Positions 37,001 to 49,052 of a stretch of DNA of 64,000 bases are shown piece after piece. A model generated the notes under the pieces. That model saw nothing but the letters and a program-made list of their open reading frames with translations. It had not been told where the DNA came from and did no database searches. This DNA comes from Adineta steineri (Eukaryota > Rotifera > Eurotatoria > Adinetida > Adinetidae). Position 1 is the first letter of the stretch. The number at the start of each line of letters is the position of its first letter. Made by a program: the position numbers and the translations under genes. The stretch spans positions 150,206 to 214,205 of the forward strand of contig CAJNOI010000033.1 in NCBI GenBank assembly GCA_905250115.1, in the 5' to 3' direction.

Positions 37001-40000
37001 AAAGTAGACTGATATACAGGTTGTTGAGATGGCATTGTTTGTGGTGGTTGTACTGTTGATTGATGATTTGTTTGTTGAGGATATGAAGAATGAGCTGGTT
37101 GCTGAATCGCATTATTATATATCGGTTGTTGAAATGTTTGTTGAAGTGATGGATGAAACGATTGTTGTTGTGGTGGTGGTGGTGGTTGATAAGCAAACTG
37201 TTGAGTTGGAGGTAACTGATGAACTGGTTGTTGTGGTGGCTGATAAGCTGGCTGTTGTGGTAGAGATGATTGGTGAAATGTTTGCTGATTTGATGATGGC
37301 TGATGATATGTTTGCTGAGCTGAAGTTGGTTGATGAACTAGTTGCTGTGCTGGTGGTTGATGAAATGTTTGCTGTGATACAGGTGGTTGATGAAACATTT
37401 GTTGAGTTGGAGGTAGTTGGTGAACTGGTTGTTGTTGTTGTTGCTGTGGTGGTGGTGGCGGCGATGGTTGATGAAATGTTTGTTGAAATGGAACAGTCGG
37501 ATGTGAAGAGTAAAATTGTTGGTGTTGAGCAAATTGTTGTGAAGGAGAAGGATTATAAGTCATTTGTGATTGTTCACTAAAATTTTGTCTAGATAAATTT
37601 GGATTTGTATCAGTTGATATTGGCTGATTATATTTTGGTTGTTGATATGATACTGAATGTTGTGGAGGAAATGATGGCGTTTGCGTAGGTGAAGGAACAT
37701 ATGGCATTGGTGTCTTTTCAAAGTGTGTTGGTGACTGTGGTTGATAATGATGTGGATTAAACGTAGGTTGTGACGTTAATGTTGGTCCAGTCGAATAGGA
37801 ATGAGGAGATGATGATGGTGGTAGTGTATTACTGTAAAAATTACTATTATCACCTATATTTGACATTGGTGGAGGTATATACAAATTATCTTCACGATTA
37901 GTAGGTGGTCGTTTCGATGATCGACCTGTATTTGGACCCCATCTTTCAGGTTTCATTGCAGCCAAATAATCTTTAAGACGTGGTCGATCAGGTATAGCTG
38001 ATGGTAAATTAGGTTCTGAAATATCTTGATTAGACCAAGTAGGTAATGGACTATGATGTGAAGATCTTGGTGATGATACTTGACGGTGTAACGATGGTCT
38101 TGCCGGTATTGGTGGTTGATGTTGAGATTGTAGTGTCGTAAGACGATCGATTAATTTCATTAATTTCACACTTTGCTATTTGAAAAAGAAATAATATAAC
38201 CTGATAATACACAAATAAAAATTACTTTTTTATAAAATTCAATGCCTTCATGAGCTTTTGATAAAGTATCTTCAAATGACTTAAATGAAGTAATATATTC
38301 TTGAATTAATTGATTACGACTAACAAAAAAAAGAAGTAATAAATAGGTTTTTTTTCTGTATTTTAAGTAATGTCTAGAATATTTACGTTTCAAATGTTGT
38401 TCCAACTTTTGTTCGTACATCCGCAATATCTGCATTTGCTTCTGTTAATAATTGTAAAATATTATCTTGTGCTGCACAATTTTGTTTGATAATATTAACA
38501 AGTTCTTCATGTTTTTTAACTTGATCAGAAAATAAAGGCTATATAGAAACAATCAAATAAGAAAAATGAATAAAAAAAAACTTTAAAAATAAATTACTTT
38601 ATGATTTTCTTGTCGTTGCATAAGTACAAGTTTTGTTATATCATCATCATGAATTTTCTTACGAAAATCATTGACTAACATTTCACGTTGTTTTTTCATT
38701 GTTTCAATCTTTTCATTTAATAATGCAAGTCGAGCTAATTTTGGTTTATTTGTTTCATCTGTGTAAATTAAAAATTAAAAATTAAAAAAAGAGAAAATAC
38801 AATTTCTATACCATCAAGTTCCGTTATAACTGGTAAAGTTTTTTCTAATTGTTCAAGTGGTGATTGTAGTATTTTCAAATGTTCAATAATAGTCGTCATA
38901 TGTCGATGTAATTCAATATTACTTTCATTAGCTTGTAACATCATATCACGAGTAGTTTTAAGATTTGGTTGTAAATCTTTGAATTCTTTAGTTGATTTTA
39001 TAGAATCATTAGTTTCTTCCAAAGTCTTTAAAGATTGTTCAAATTCATCGATTTGTTCGGCCACATCATGATGTTGACTATTAAGTTCTAAAAAGTAAGC
39101 TTAAAATTCAACAAATAGTTCTAAAGATAAGAAAAACTAGAAGTTAACATAGTAATCTGCACGAAGAATATAATGAATCAAGAAAATAAAGCTTGGATTC
39201 TATATCGATAATCAATTTCATGATTTTTCAGTATTACAATTCTTGTCGGTCGACTACAACGTAGTATCATTTACTAATATTTCATTTCAAACATTTTGTG
39301 AAATATTCGAGCTATAGAATTTATGATCTTCTACTAATAATCAAGAGAATTCGTTCTAGTTTTCATTTGAAGATTAAATATGGCTGGAGTGTATCATGTA
39401 GTAGAATTCTGTTACACAACCGCCATTCATCAAAAGCAAATAGCTTTCGGTAATACATGATATTCCTACAATTTGTGTTATTCCAATAGTTCATATTCAG
39501 GTTTGAAGGTTCTCTGAAACTACAATAAATCTATACACATTTTATTTCGATATTTTTTCTGCGGTTTCAACATGAAAAGATGAGTAAGGGTTCATCCTTT
39601 AATGCGACTAATTATCGCGTTTGATGGTCTAATACAATTGACATGAACCTAGAATGTGTGATTATCCTATTCTTCATCCTATCCATTCACTCGATTCTAC
39701 TATACATAGGAAATCTATATGTTTTTTAAAATCGTTTTAGAAACTTATTAATCATAATCAAAACATACGTTGCATAGCTGAGACGAGATCTTTGGACATA
39801 TTTGGACGAGCTGCAACAGCAGCACAACAATCAAGTAATTCACGTGGTAAACGAAGATATTCATTATTTAATGGAACACGATCCAATTGTAAACATAGCA
39901 TAAATGTTCTATAAATACATACAATATTTCATAATCATATTTTATTCTATTTTCTTACTCAAGTTCTCGATTTTTATTTTCCGTTAATTCAATAATTTCA

Positions 40001-42023
40001 CGTAAAAGTTTCGCTTTTTCTTCACTATATTCTGATGCAGCTAAATGTGCATCCTAGAAAAATAAAATATATATTTTTATCAAAACTGATTCAATCATTA
40101 CCAATGGTACTAATTTTTGAAAAATATCCGTTCCACAAACTTCAGGATCATGACAATCAAATGGTTGTGATTTAGCAACAATTGCACCTAAAATTAAAAA
40201 TCGAAAATCTTTTCTAATCTAGCAAAATAAATACCTTGAACTGCTGGTAGACTTGATAATGCTGGTACTTTTTCAAAGTAAACACTATCATTATCTCGTT
40301 TAGCAACTTTATATCTATTAATAAAATATAAAATTTCATTTGTTTCGATTTCTTTGATACAAGAAAATAATAATTAATTTACTTTCCCATAACAACATCA
40401 TTAGTAAATGTATGTGCATCTTTAAAGACATTTGCTTTATCTGATGAAATTTTTTCTGCATTTTTCCAAGCTTCTTTAAGTCGTTCAACACCAGCTTCAT
40501 AATAACATACGCTTTGACCATATTTCTTATTTTCTTCTGCGACTAAACCAGAAAAATAATATGTAATCGCTAAATAATATGATAATTTATATGTTAATGA
40601 TACACGCCATTCCTAGAACAATAGAAAATATATGTTGTCTTTGAATATATATATTTAAATCAATATTAAATTAAAGATTTCTATGAAAATATCCGTAAGA
40701 CGTTTAATTTTGCGATCTTGATTGGTTCACATTGTATGAATAAAGTAAACGATGTGAATCCAGTACTGCTAATCGCATAGTGTAATAAAGAACAAAATAG
40801 TCTTTATACGAGATTCGAACTATATATCTTCAGTTTGATAGTCAAATTCACTACCATTCTACTATAGTAAAGTATCTTTCGTGACAATAGTCTATAGTTC
40901 TTTTGTATGTAAAATGTGATAGTAATATTTCAGGATGAAAAACTTGCTTAGATTTAGATATGATACACTTCTCCGAAAGATTATTTGCGAGACTTACACG
41001 AAATTTTTTTGATATAATTGAATTAATTCCTGGTTTCGTAAGATTAAGAAGTGCCATTTGATAAAATTCCGATATTTGCATAGCTATATGAGCATTCACT
41101 GAAGGTGCACGTTGATCAAGTAAAGATTTTTCCAATACGGCTTCATGTGCTTGTGCCTAAAAATTTCTCTATATAAAATTCTGTTTGATTAAGAAAAAAA
41201 ATTTCGTTACCAAAAGAATATGAATTTGACATGTTAATAGATCAGGTGTCATATCCGATGTATAGGTCGTATATTGATCACGTACTTTTTCATAACATGC
41301 AGCAGCACAACGAAAATAAGTACAAGCATTTTTAATACTCTATATAAAAAATAAAAATTTGTTCAACAAAAAAAACTCTAAAATATTTTCAATACATCAT
41401 GTGTTTTTCGTGATTCATTAACGCCTAATCGTGAATACATTGCACCAAGATTATATAAAATACATGCTTCTTCAAATCGAATATCACTATATGAATTATC
41501 TTCTTTTTGATAAGCGTCTTCCCTAAAAATTTTTGAAATGTATATTTGAAACAAATCTTTGCGAATATTTACCATGTAAATCGAACAGCACATTCAGTTT
41601 CAGGTAGCATTGGAAAACGATTTCGTAATAATTGTAATTGACAATAATATCGTTTAAGTAATTGAATACCAGATTGATCTGCTGATGAATTAATTGTATT
41701 CTAAGAAAGATTTTTTATTATTTCAATTTAAGAAAAAAAAGAAATTTACTTGACGAAGACGATTCATTTGTTCACATTCATTCGAATATTTATCACCAGC
41801 TTCTTGATAAGTTGATGTAATATACTAAAAATTGTTTTTGGAATGAAGGTTTTTTTTATAAAATTCAATAAATAAACATACACTAGGAATTTTTTCACAT
41901 AGATTAACCGATTCAATTGATACTTTAGGATCGAAACCTATAGCAGGAAGTCGAGGACAACCTTTAAAATAAATTTGATTTATAGAGTTTTTTCTTTCTT
42001 TCTCGATTGAATTTACCTTCCAT
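34034..42023 (-). CDS. PTPN23: HD-PTP/PTPN23-like Bro1-domain protein with degenerate tyrosine phosphatase domain, 1772 aa
   Basis: 25 exons. First exon 42017-42023 (only ATGGAAG); others 41882-41961, 41750-41824, 41573-41700, 41396-41522, 41211-41339, 40998-41156, 40383-40612, 40235-40314, 40102-40187, 39959-40053, 39769-39908, 38812-39087, 38598-38758, 38387-38538, 38226-38319, 36055-38175, 35893-35989, 35755-35840, 35563-35697, 35386-35508, 35277-35329, 35117-35221, 34468-34667, 34034-34413; total 5319 nt. Order: Bro1 domain (1-~385, with EEACILYNLGAMYS), helical V-domain, one 2.1 kb exon of Pro/Gln-rich repeats, PTP domain, short tail. HD-PTP recruits ESCRT-III for endosomal receptor sorting. 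The PTP domain keeps DLIPYDNSRV but has WPPKDMP for the WPD loop and VTCLNGVSRTG for VHCSAGVGRTG: Cys and Arg kept, acid Asp and His lost. Probably a pseudophosphatase. Confidence 0.93.
36055..38175 (-). repeat. Pro/Gln-rich low-complexity exon of the HD-PTP gene
   Basis: One exon encodes about 700 residues. Around 37000-37500 it repeats a short unit built on HQPP plus QQ plus F/VHQ, and around 36640-36820 it is nearly pure Gln/His. Human PTPN23 has an equivalent Pro-rich region binding ESCRT and endocytic partners. The long frames on the opposite strand here (36624-36857, 37029-37580) are shadows rich in Val. Confidence 0.85.
40805..40872 (-). pseudogene. tRNA-like relic in an HD-PTP intron
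   Basis: On the minus strand the sequence has an A-box-like TAGTAGAATGG, a possible anticodon arm around TTTGACTATCAAA, a B-box core AGTTCGAATCT, and CTTTA/TAAAG ends that can pair. T-arm and anticodon stems are poorly paired, so it is at best a decayed tRNA or tRNA-derived element. It lies in intron 40613-40997. Confidence 0.35.
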
Positions 42024-42922
42024 ATTGATAACAAAGAAAAATAAAATCTAAAAATAATAATGATTTAATAAAATTATCTTTTGTTTTTCATAACATCTTA
42101 CCGAATAATAATAAGATACAGATAGAATAACTAAATATAAAAGTGCTTCATTTTTTCTAATTAGTCATAAATATAAACAAAATATCATTGGTTAGTCTAT
42201 CGGTACTATATGTATTCAAAAGGAAGGTGGCGTACTATGGTTGTTATAAGATGTTAACCTAAAATAAATATAACGAAGATCATAGATTCCTCTTGTGAGT
42301 TTAGATGGAATAACAAATGAATTTTTTTCTTGGAAGCTATTGAAACAAGAAATATAATATATCATCAATAATTATAGACTTAAAAAGAATACTGATGTAT
42401 TACGGTATTCTAATAAACTTTAACAATTATACGGAGTCTTTTTTCTCTAAAGTTATTATCCTCCTTTATTGGTAGTATATGACGATTATTCGTTATTTAT
42501 CTTTCGAAGAGCTGGAACTATTTTATGTGCATCTAACATACGAAAAACTATGAATACTTCGAAGAAAATCCCATTCTCTCCTACGATGTATACACTATAG
42601 TTTCATTATTATTTAAATCTATTAGTGATTCATTCCACCAGAAGTTTCTTCCGCAGAAGACTTAGCAGGAGTTTTGAATACGCTCTTACGAATAAACTGG
42701 GAAAGTGAATTCAATGTATTCTTAAGTAAAAAATCAATACTGGCAATCGATTAGTATCGAGCGCCCTCTCTTTTTCATGCTCAACATTTGATTAAGTCAA
42801 TCATACATATAGCACGAGAGAATTACCAATCATCTTCTTCTGTCTTTCCAGAACTCGATCTATACTCATCATTATCAAAGTATGACTCATTTTCATTTTT
42901 CAATTTAAATTTAAGTATACTA
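42024..42922. promoter_or_regulatory. Bidirectional promoter region between HD-PTP and GTF3C3 genes
   Basis: About 900 bp separates two divergent ATGs. No element recognised. The plus-strand frame continues open upstream to 42788 but has no ATG before 42923, so the 5' part is probably untranslated leader. Confidence 0.55.
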
Positions 42923-45900
42923 ATGGCTTCATCAAATAAATTTATTAAACATTTTCGAGATTTACAAGCTGGTGAAAGTGAAAAAGCTGGTGCTGCAGAA
43001 ACACTTGCTTATTTAAATGGTTTATATTTAAAAAATAAATCAATTGAAATTATAATATATATTTCTTTTTAGGTGAATTATCATTTCAAGAATATGAAAA
43101 ACGTGTACGTGAAGTAAATACTGATTATTCAAATGTATCTGTTGGTAAAGTTCTCAATACTCGTGAAGCTGAAATTGTAGATATTGATAAATTAATCGAT
43201 GAGTTAAGTGATATTGATGATTTAAGTTTAAGTGGTTTGAGTAGTAATACAAGTGATAATTCGGAAGATTCTCAACATGATAATGAACCTCGAAAGAAAA
43301 AAAAGACTGAAATTGAATCGAAATCGAAACGTCGTCAACGAAAAAAACAACAACAACAACAAGATTCTGATGAAGATGAAGGTACGGATGATGAAAGTGA
43401 AGAAAAATTTACTGATCCAAATGAAATACGAAATAAAATGGTACAACATCTTGAAGAAATACATTTAGCTAATCAAAAAAGAAAAAGAAGTAATGAAAAT
43501 CTTATATATTTTTAAATTTCATATTATTTTATATTTAAGAACGAACTAATAAATCAAAACGTTCAACAACGAAAAAACGATCTTTATCAACGGTAATTTT
43601 CTACTCAGAATTTATAATAAAATTTTCAATAATTTATTTAGTCTGAAAAAGTACCAAAAAGCCGTTTAAATCAAGAATATCAAGCATTAATGGGTGAAGC
43701 TAATATGGCTTATGTTCATGGAGATATTCCAAAAGCATTGAGAATATGTCAAGAAGTTATTACAAATGGTAAAATATTTATACGTAAATAAATATAAACT
43801 TACGTTTTATTTTCATCGGATAGTTCCAAATGCAGGTGAACCTTATATAACACTTGCACGAATTTATGACGATCAAAATGAACATGATAAAGCATTTGAA
43901 GTAATTGAAAAGTATTTACATATGTATTATGAAGTTAGATTTATTTAAGATGAATTTGGTTGCTGCTCATTGTCAACGTTCGAAAGACTTATGGATACGT
44001 ATGCTTACAGAATGTCAACAACGTAAAGCAGATAATCTAGTAACAACTTGTTATAATCAAAGTAAGACATTTTTTTTTATAATAATAGTTAACTGATGAT
44101 TGGTATCAAAAAGCTTTTGAGCTGAAATTTTGCACTCAATTAGGGGATACATAGACTAGAAAAAGCCTAAAAGGATATGTGCCCAAGTTGGTGTTTGCCT
44201 GAGATACGAACTATTTATTGTATTTGTCCTATAAGGCCCTGTCTGTGCCGTAAAACCGAAGTTTCGAATTTAGGCCTGAAATTTGGTCCACACGAAGACC
44301 TTAAACAGATAAGCTTGCTTACAAAGTTTCTGAAAGAGTATCTATGAGATACAAGTATGTTGGCATAAAGACGCTTTCTCATGGGTATTAGCTTTCACAT
44401 GAATATTTTGACGGATTCATATCTCGGAGATAATCTGTCTAAAATTTCTGAAACTTTGTAAGAAAGCTTATCTGATTGAGGTCTTAGTGTGAACAAAGTT
44501 TCAGGCCTAAATTCGAAACTTCGGTTTTACCGCACAGATAGGGCCTTATAGGACAAATACAATAAATAGTTGATATCTCAAGCAAACACGAACTTGGGCA
44601 CATATCCTTTTAGGCTTTTTCTAGTCTATGTATCTCCTACTTGAGAGCAAAATTTCAGCTCAAAAGCTTTTTGATACCTCGGGTAGTTCCGATTTATTAT
44701 TAAAGTGTAAGAAAAGGAGAAAATTCGAGTAGGCTAGGTGATTATCTATACGAGCTATATAATACTAGAATCAGCTTCTCTACGATGTCTTGCATGTTCG
44801 GCTATCTGACTTAGAATGATAATTATACGACATATGCGTTAAGATAAAATGTCATTATTTCAAAATTTGTTTTCTAATTCATTGGTAATAATTATTTTAT
44901 TTTGTACAAAAAAAGAACAGTTATTAGTATGCTTACAAAGAAAAATCGGAGATTAATTAATAAATGCATTTTCATAAATATGATCATGATATTGAGGTAA
45001 AGCAATCCATTGTAAAGTTTCTCCACCAAATATAAACGGTGATTTATCGATAATTTGATTGATTTTTCGTGGTTGCTCAATTGATTTATTTCGTAAGAAT
45101 TTAAAATTTTTGAAAACTTTTGTAAGATGTTTCAATGAAATAAAACATGAAGATGGAGTTGTTATTGAATTTTCAATAATGTGTTCATACTGTTTTTGTA
45201 TTGATTCAACATTATCAAGTACTTGTTGAAGTGTATAAATTTTCTTTTGATTTGAAGTAATATCTTTATCATATAGACATTCGTATACACTTTCCTCACG
45301 ACTTGGATGATAATCATTTGCAAGAATTGGTGATAAAATATCTTTTTTTGGTGTAGAATTAGTAAAACTTTTCGTTGAAATATTAACATAAATATCTATA
45401 TCAATTGGATGAATATCGTCAACATGTATGTGAATCATATTTCGTAAATGAATGAGTGAAAAAAAAAGCAGATGTGTTTAATTGAAGAAGGAAACATTCA
45501 TACGAAAGAGAAGAAGAAAAAAAGAAAAGGTGCTATAATGAGCGTATGTAACAGATGGATACGTATATTCATTAGGAGAAGAAATATATCTCATCCAATT
45601 TGTCATGACAACATACTGAAAAAAAAAGGAAATAAATTTGTCTTGATTATTTAACATGATCGGTTGGTAGTCAATGATCTCCTAGTGAGAGTGTAAAAGT
45701 CAACTGAGAATACTTTTGTTAAGGTGATAAGAAGTTGTCAATGATGTATTGATTGCTCAGAATGTTAATGTAAAGATGAAACAAATTCATTGGATTATTT
45801 ATCGTTTTCTCGTATGAATAAGAGAGAATTCAAATGCCTAAGTTACAATCTGATAAAAGAATAATATATGTATGATTGGTTAGTTATCATATTAGACGAT

Positions 45901-48900
45901 CTATCATAGTCATAAATATTTGAAAGTACTACAAATTGAAACTTCATGATACTTGTATTCATTTCATTTAGATTTAGATTCTTAAACTTTCTCATAAGAA
46001 TAAAAATATGCATGTTTAAAATAAATGACTATTCAATTTATAATTTTTAGTTGTTAAACTCGATCCGACCGATATCGATATGCATCTAAGCCGTATTCAA
46101 CATGTTGAAAAACATGAAACACGAAAACTTTATTTAAATAGTTTACAATCACTTCTTATGGCTTTACACCCATCTGAAAAACCAGAACAAAAATCATTAT
46201 ATTTAGAAAAATATCGAATTCTTATACAAGTAAAAAGAAAATTTTTTTAAGATTATTATAATTCAAATTTTTCTTTTTTAGGCTATTCTTACATCCGAAC
46301 GAAAAGATACTGAATTACAACCACTATTCTACAAAGGTCTTAGCGATCTCGGCACAGATTTTCCTTCTGAATGTCAGGTTTAATTAAAAATAAAATTATA
46401 CGAATAAAAAAATATACTTTTTTTAGATATTGAACGTTTATTACAAATGCAATACAATTCAAAATTATATCCAGAATTACTTAAAGTAGAACAAAAAAAT
46501 CGTTTTAAAATTTCTTACATATTTTATTTCCATAGAATATGATTAATTTCACTGGTGTCCGACTATCAAAATTCAATACGGAATTAGAATTGCCTGTTGA
46601 TACAACTGATTTGGATGATCATAAAGAAGCAGAGTATGTTTAAAAAGACATATCAAGATATATTGTAGTATTCCTATTAAGTTAATTTCAGTACGATTCT
46701 CGTGTCTATATAAAATCTATTACTACTTTAATATGTATTGCAATTTATTCTATTAAACTATCAATTTTTTTTTCATTTAGTTTTTCATTACCAGATTTTT
46801 ACCGAACAGATTATTACGCAATGTTTCTTGTTGCTATTATTGATATTGGTTATTCTGCAATCGCATTAGTAACTATCAAAAATATTCTCATATCGATAAA
46901 CCTAATTTGATCGGTTTTTTTAGCGTCTTCTACCTGCTTATAAAACCAATGTACGTTCAACAGATCAATCATTATGTCTTGATGTTATGTCAGCTTTTGC
47001 ATTAAATGATCATCTTATAGAAGCATGTCAATTATTTGAACATTTATCATCTTTATCAAAATTATCGGCTCCATCATGGTTTCAATATTCTGAATGGTTA
47101 GTTGCATTATCAAAATTTCATGAAGCATATGAAGCACTGGAACAAACATTAAGACTTGATCCACAAAATAATGAAGCACGTTTATCATTATCAGCATTAC
47201 AAAAACAAATTGGAATGAATGAACAAAGTCAACATACATTATCTGAAGTTGTTAGTCGACCAATAAAACAAGAATCAAATGAACAAACAGATTATCATGA
47301 TCAGAATGATGATGATGATGAACAACAAGAAGTAACTGTTGAAAAAATTCATTTATTAGTTGAACGTTGTATAACATTATATGATCAAAATCAATTAAAT
47401 TTCTTTATTCCATGTGCTATGCAATTATTTTTTGGTTCAATTAAATATTTATTAACAGTTGATTGTTCAAAACGTTTAATTAATTGTGGTACACGAGCAC
47501 GTCGTCTTGAATTAATACAGAAATTAGTTGATGAAAAACGTATTATATTAAATCCATCCTATACAAGAATAAATACAGTTTTAAAAAATCGTATTATTGA
47601 TATATATGGAAAATTTTGCGATGTACTTATACATATTAAACGACATGATCTTCTATTAAGAGTGACTGCTGCTGGAACAGTTATTCCATTTCTTTATGCA
47701 AGAATCGATTGGTATAGTTATTATCTTTTTTTTAAAGAAAATTAGAATTTAGTTATCAATGTAATTCAATGAATATAAAAAACTTCTTGTTTTTATACAA
47801 TGACTATCAATCTCAGTCAGGAGAAAAATTTTGTTAAAGCGATGTAGAGTTTAGTCAGTTTTCAGCTTGTATTCAAAAAATATTGAATCTAGACTTACAA
47901 TAATTAGACTCGAAGAAATTTAGACATGAAATCTGTACTATATTTCTATAGAGTAATTTACACGATTTTTAATTTTTTTTAGTAAGTTTTTTGGGTGATG
48001 TCAGTAATCCGGAAAAGAAACATCCGGAATATTTTACTCGAAGTTTAGTAATGATAGAGGACATAGCAAGTGAAAGATGTAGAAATATTAGAGACAATCT
48101 GAATAGCTCTTGAGGGTGGGTGTGGGTGTGGGTGAGGGTGAATGTAAGTGTGGATGTATGGGTACGGCTACTATTCCTCCACACCCACACGATAAAATCT
48201 TTCGAGATGATTTATTTCTTTTCCAGATATTTTTCCTGATTTTGATTTTCCGGATTGCTTGACATATTCGTTTTTGTAGTGGAAAGCGGAAAGAGTTACT
48301 TTTTTTGTTTTATTTTGAATATCAGAATGAAAATAGAAGATTAAGAAATCTCAACTGATTTACGTATATCATAAATATTTCTTTCTAGGCTTGTTCTCAC
48401 TGAATTTCTCCTATTTATCAGTCTCATGTTACAACAAAATGGTGATCTTGCTTTTCAAACATGTCGAGAAATCTTTCGTTGTTATTCGAAATCATTTGTT
48501 ATACAAAATTTATTTGCATTAACAGCAACAATAACACCAAGTGTTCGTTTACAAAAATTTTGCGTTCGTTCATTACAAAAACGACCTAATTCTCCTATTC
48601 TTCATCATATGGTTGGTAATTTTGCATTGATTGGTGGAACATATCGTTTAGCAATTATTCATTATATGAAATTATTTCGTTTAACACCAGATGAACCACT
48701 TGTTTCATTATTACTTGCTATTTCATTTGTACATGTTGCTTGTCAAAAATATGCATATTCAAGACATCAACGTGTACTTCATGCACTTGCTTTTCTTAAA
48801 CAATATAGAAATTTACGTGGTGAATGTACAGAAACATATTATAATATCGGTCGTTTAATGCATTTTCTTTCATTACATTATGCTGCTGCTTATTTTTATC

Positions 48901-49052
48901 ATAAATGTTTAGAAACTGAATCACCTATTAATGATAGTAATGATATATATGGATTAAAATATCAAGCAGCTTATAATCTTGCTTTAATTTATAAAGCAAG
49001 TAAGAATGAAAAATTTGCTCGACATATTATTCGAACATATATGACTTTGTAA
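42923..49052 (+). CDS. GTF3C3: TFIIIC TPR subunit, GTF3C3-like, 949 aa
   Basis: Thirteen exons: 42923-43019, 43073-43489, 43540-43592, 43642-43768, 43824-43900, 43950-44061, 46051-46229, 46282-46372, 46427-46485, 46536-46633, 46781-46868, 46924-47711, 48389-49052 (2850 nt). RNA polymerase III factor TFIIIC binds A and B boxes of tRNA genes; this subunit is its TPR scaffold and TFIIIB contact. Seen: acidic then Lys/Gln-rich N-terminal region, TPR helices in EANMAYVHGDIPKALRICQE and EPYITLARIYDDQNEHDKAFE, mid TPRs in exon 46924-47711, and a conserved C-terminus with TPDEPL, CQKYAYSRHQRV and RGECTETYYNIGR. Start is the first in-frame ATG. The 46372 donor (GTCAGG) was chosen over the stronger-looking 46377 because only it keeps frame. 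The sixth intron (44062-46050) holds a fold-back element and a nested gene. Confidence 0.9.
44102..44678. repeat. Large fold-back element, 577 bp, in a GTF3C3 intron
   Basis: The two halves are imperfect reverse complements almost to the centre. Ends read GGTATCAAAAAGCTTTTGAG and its complement; inner shared blocks include AAACCGAAGTTTCGAATTTAGG and CAAAGTTTCTGAAA variants. No clear target duplication and no coding capacity. Transcribed as part of the intron it would form a very long hairpin RNA. Confidence 0.85.
44953..45438 (-). CDS. Nested antisense single-exon gene, 161 aa, unknown function
   Basis: An uninterrupted ATG-to-TAA frame of 161 codons lies antisense inside the largest GTF3C3 intron. 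Composition is balanced and codon use matches neighbouring genes, unlike the low-complexity shadow frames. The sequence begins MIHIHVDDIHPIDIDIY, has a possible helix in KKIYTLQQVLDNVESIQKQY, and ends with an aromatic stretch FGGETLQWIALPQYHDHIY. No signal peptide or membrane segment. I do not recognise it. It could be the terminal exon of a longer gene, though I see no obvious upstream exon. Confidence 0.6.
   Translation of the reverse strand: MIHIHVDDIHPIDIDIYVNISTKSFTNSTPKKDILSPILANDYHPSREESVYECLYDKDITSNQKKIYTLQQVLDNVESIQKQYEHIIENSITTPSSCFISLKHLTKVFKNFKFLRNKSIEQPRKINQIIDKSPFIFGGETLQWIALPQYHDHIYENAFIN
48000..48263. repeat. Inverted-repeat element with telomere-like core, 264 bp
   Basis: GTCAGTAATCCGGAAAA at 48000 and TTTTCCGGATTGCTTGAC at 48246-48263 are inverted. 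Between them lies a G-rich tract at 48112-48142 made of GGGTGTG/GGGTGAG units, and a short C-rich counterpart (CCACACCCACACG) at 48178-48190. It sits in the last GTF3C3 intron (47712-48388). No clear target duplication. Confidence 0.65.

Noticed and set aside
37029..37580. Long plus-strand frame rich in Val and Asp
   Set aside because: Antisense shadow of the Gln/Pro/His repeat exon of HD-PTP; composition is dictated by CAA/CAT/CCA codons on the other strand.
43228..43464. Minus-strand Phe/Ile-rich frame
   Set aside because: Shadow of the Lys/Gln/Asp-rich exon of the GTF3C3-like gene.
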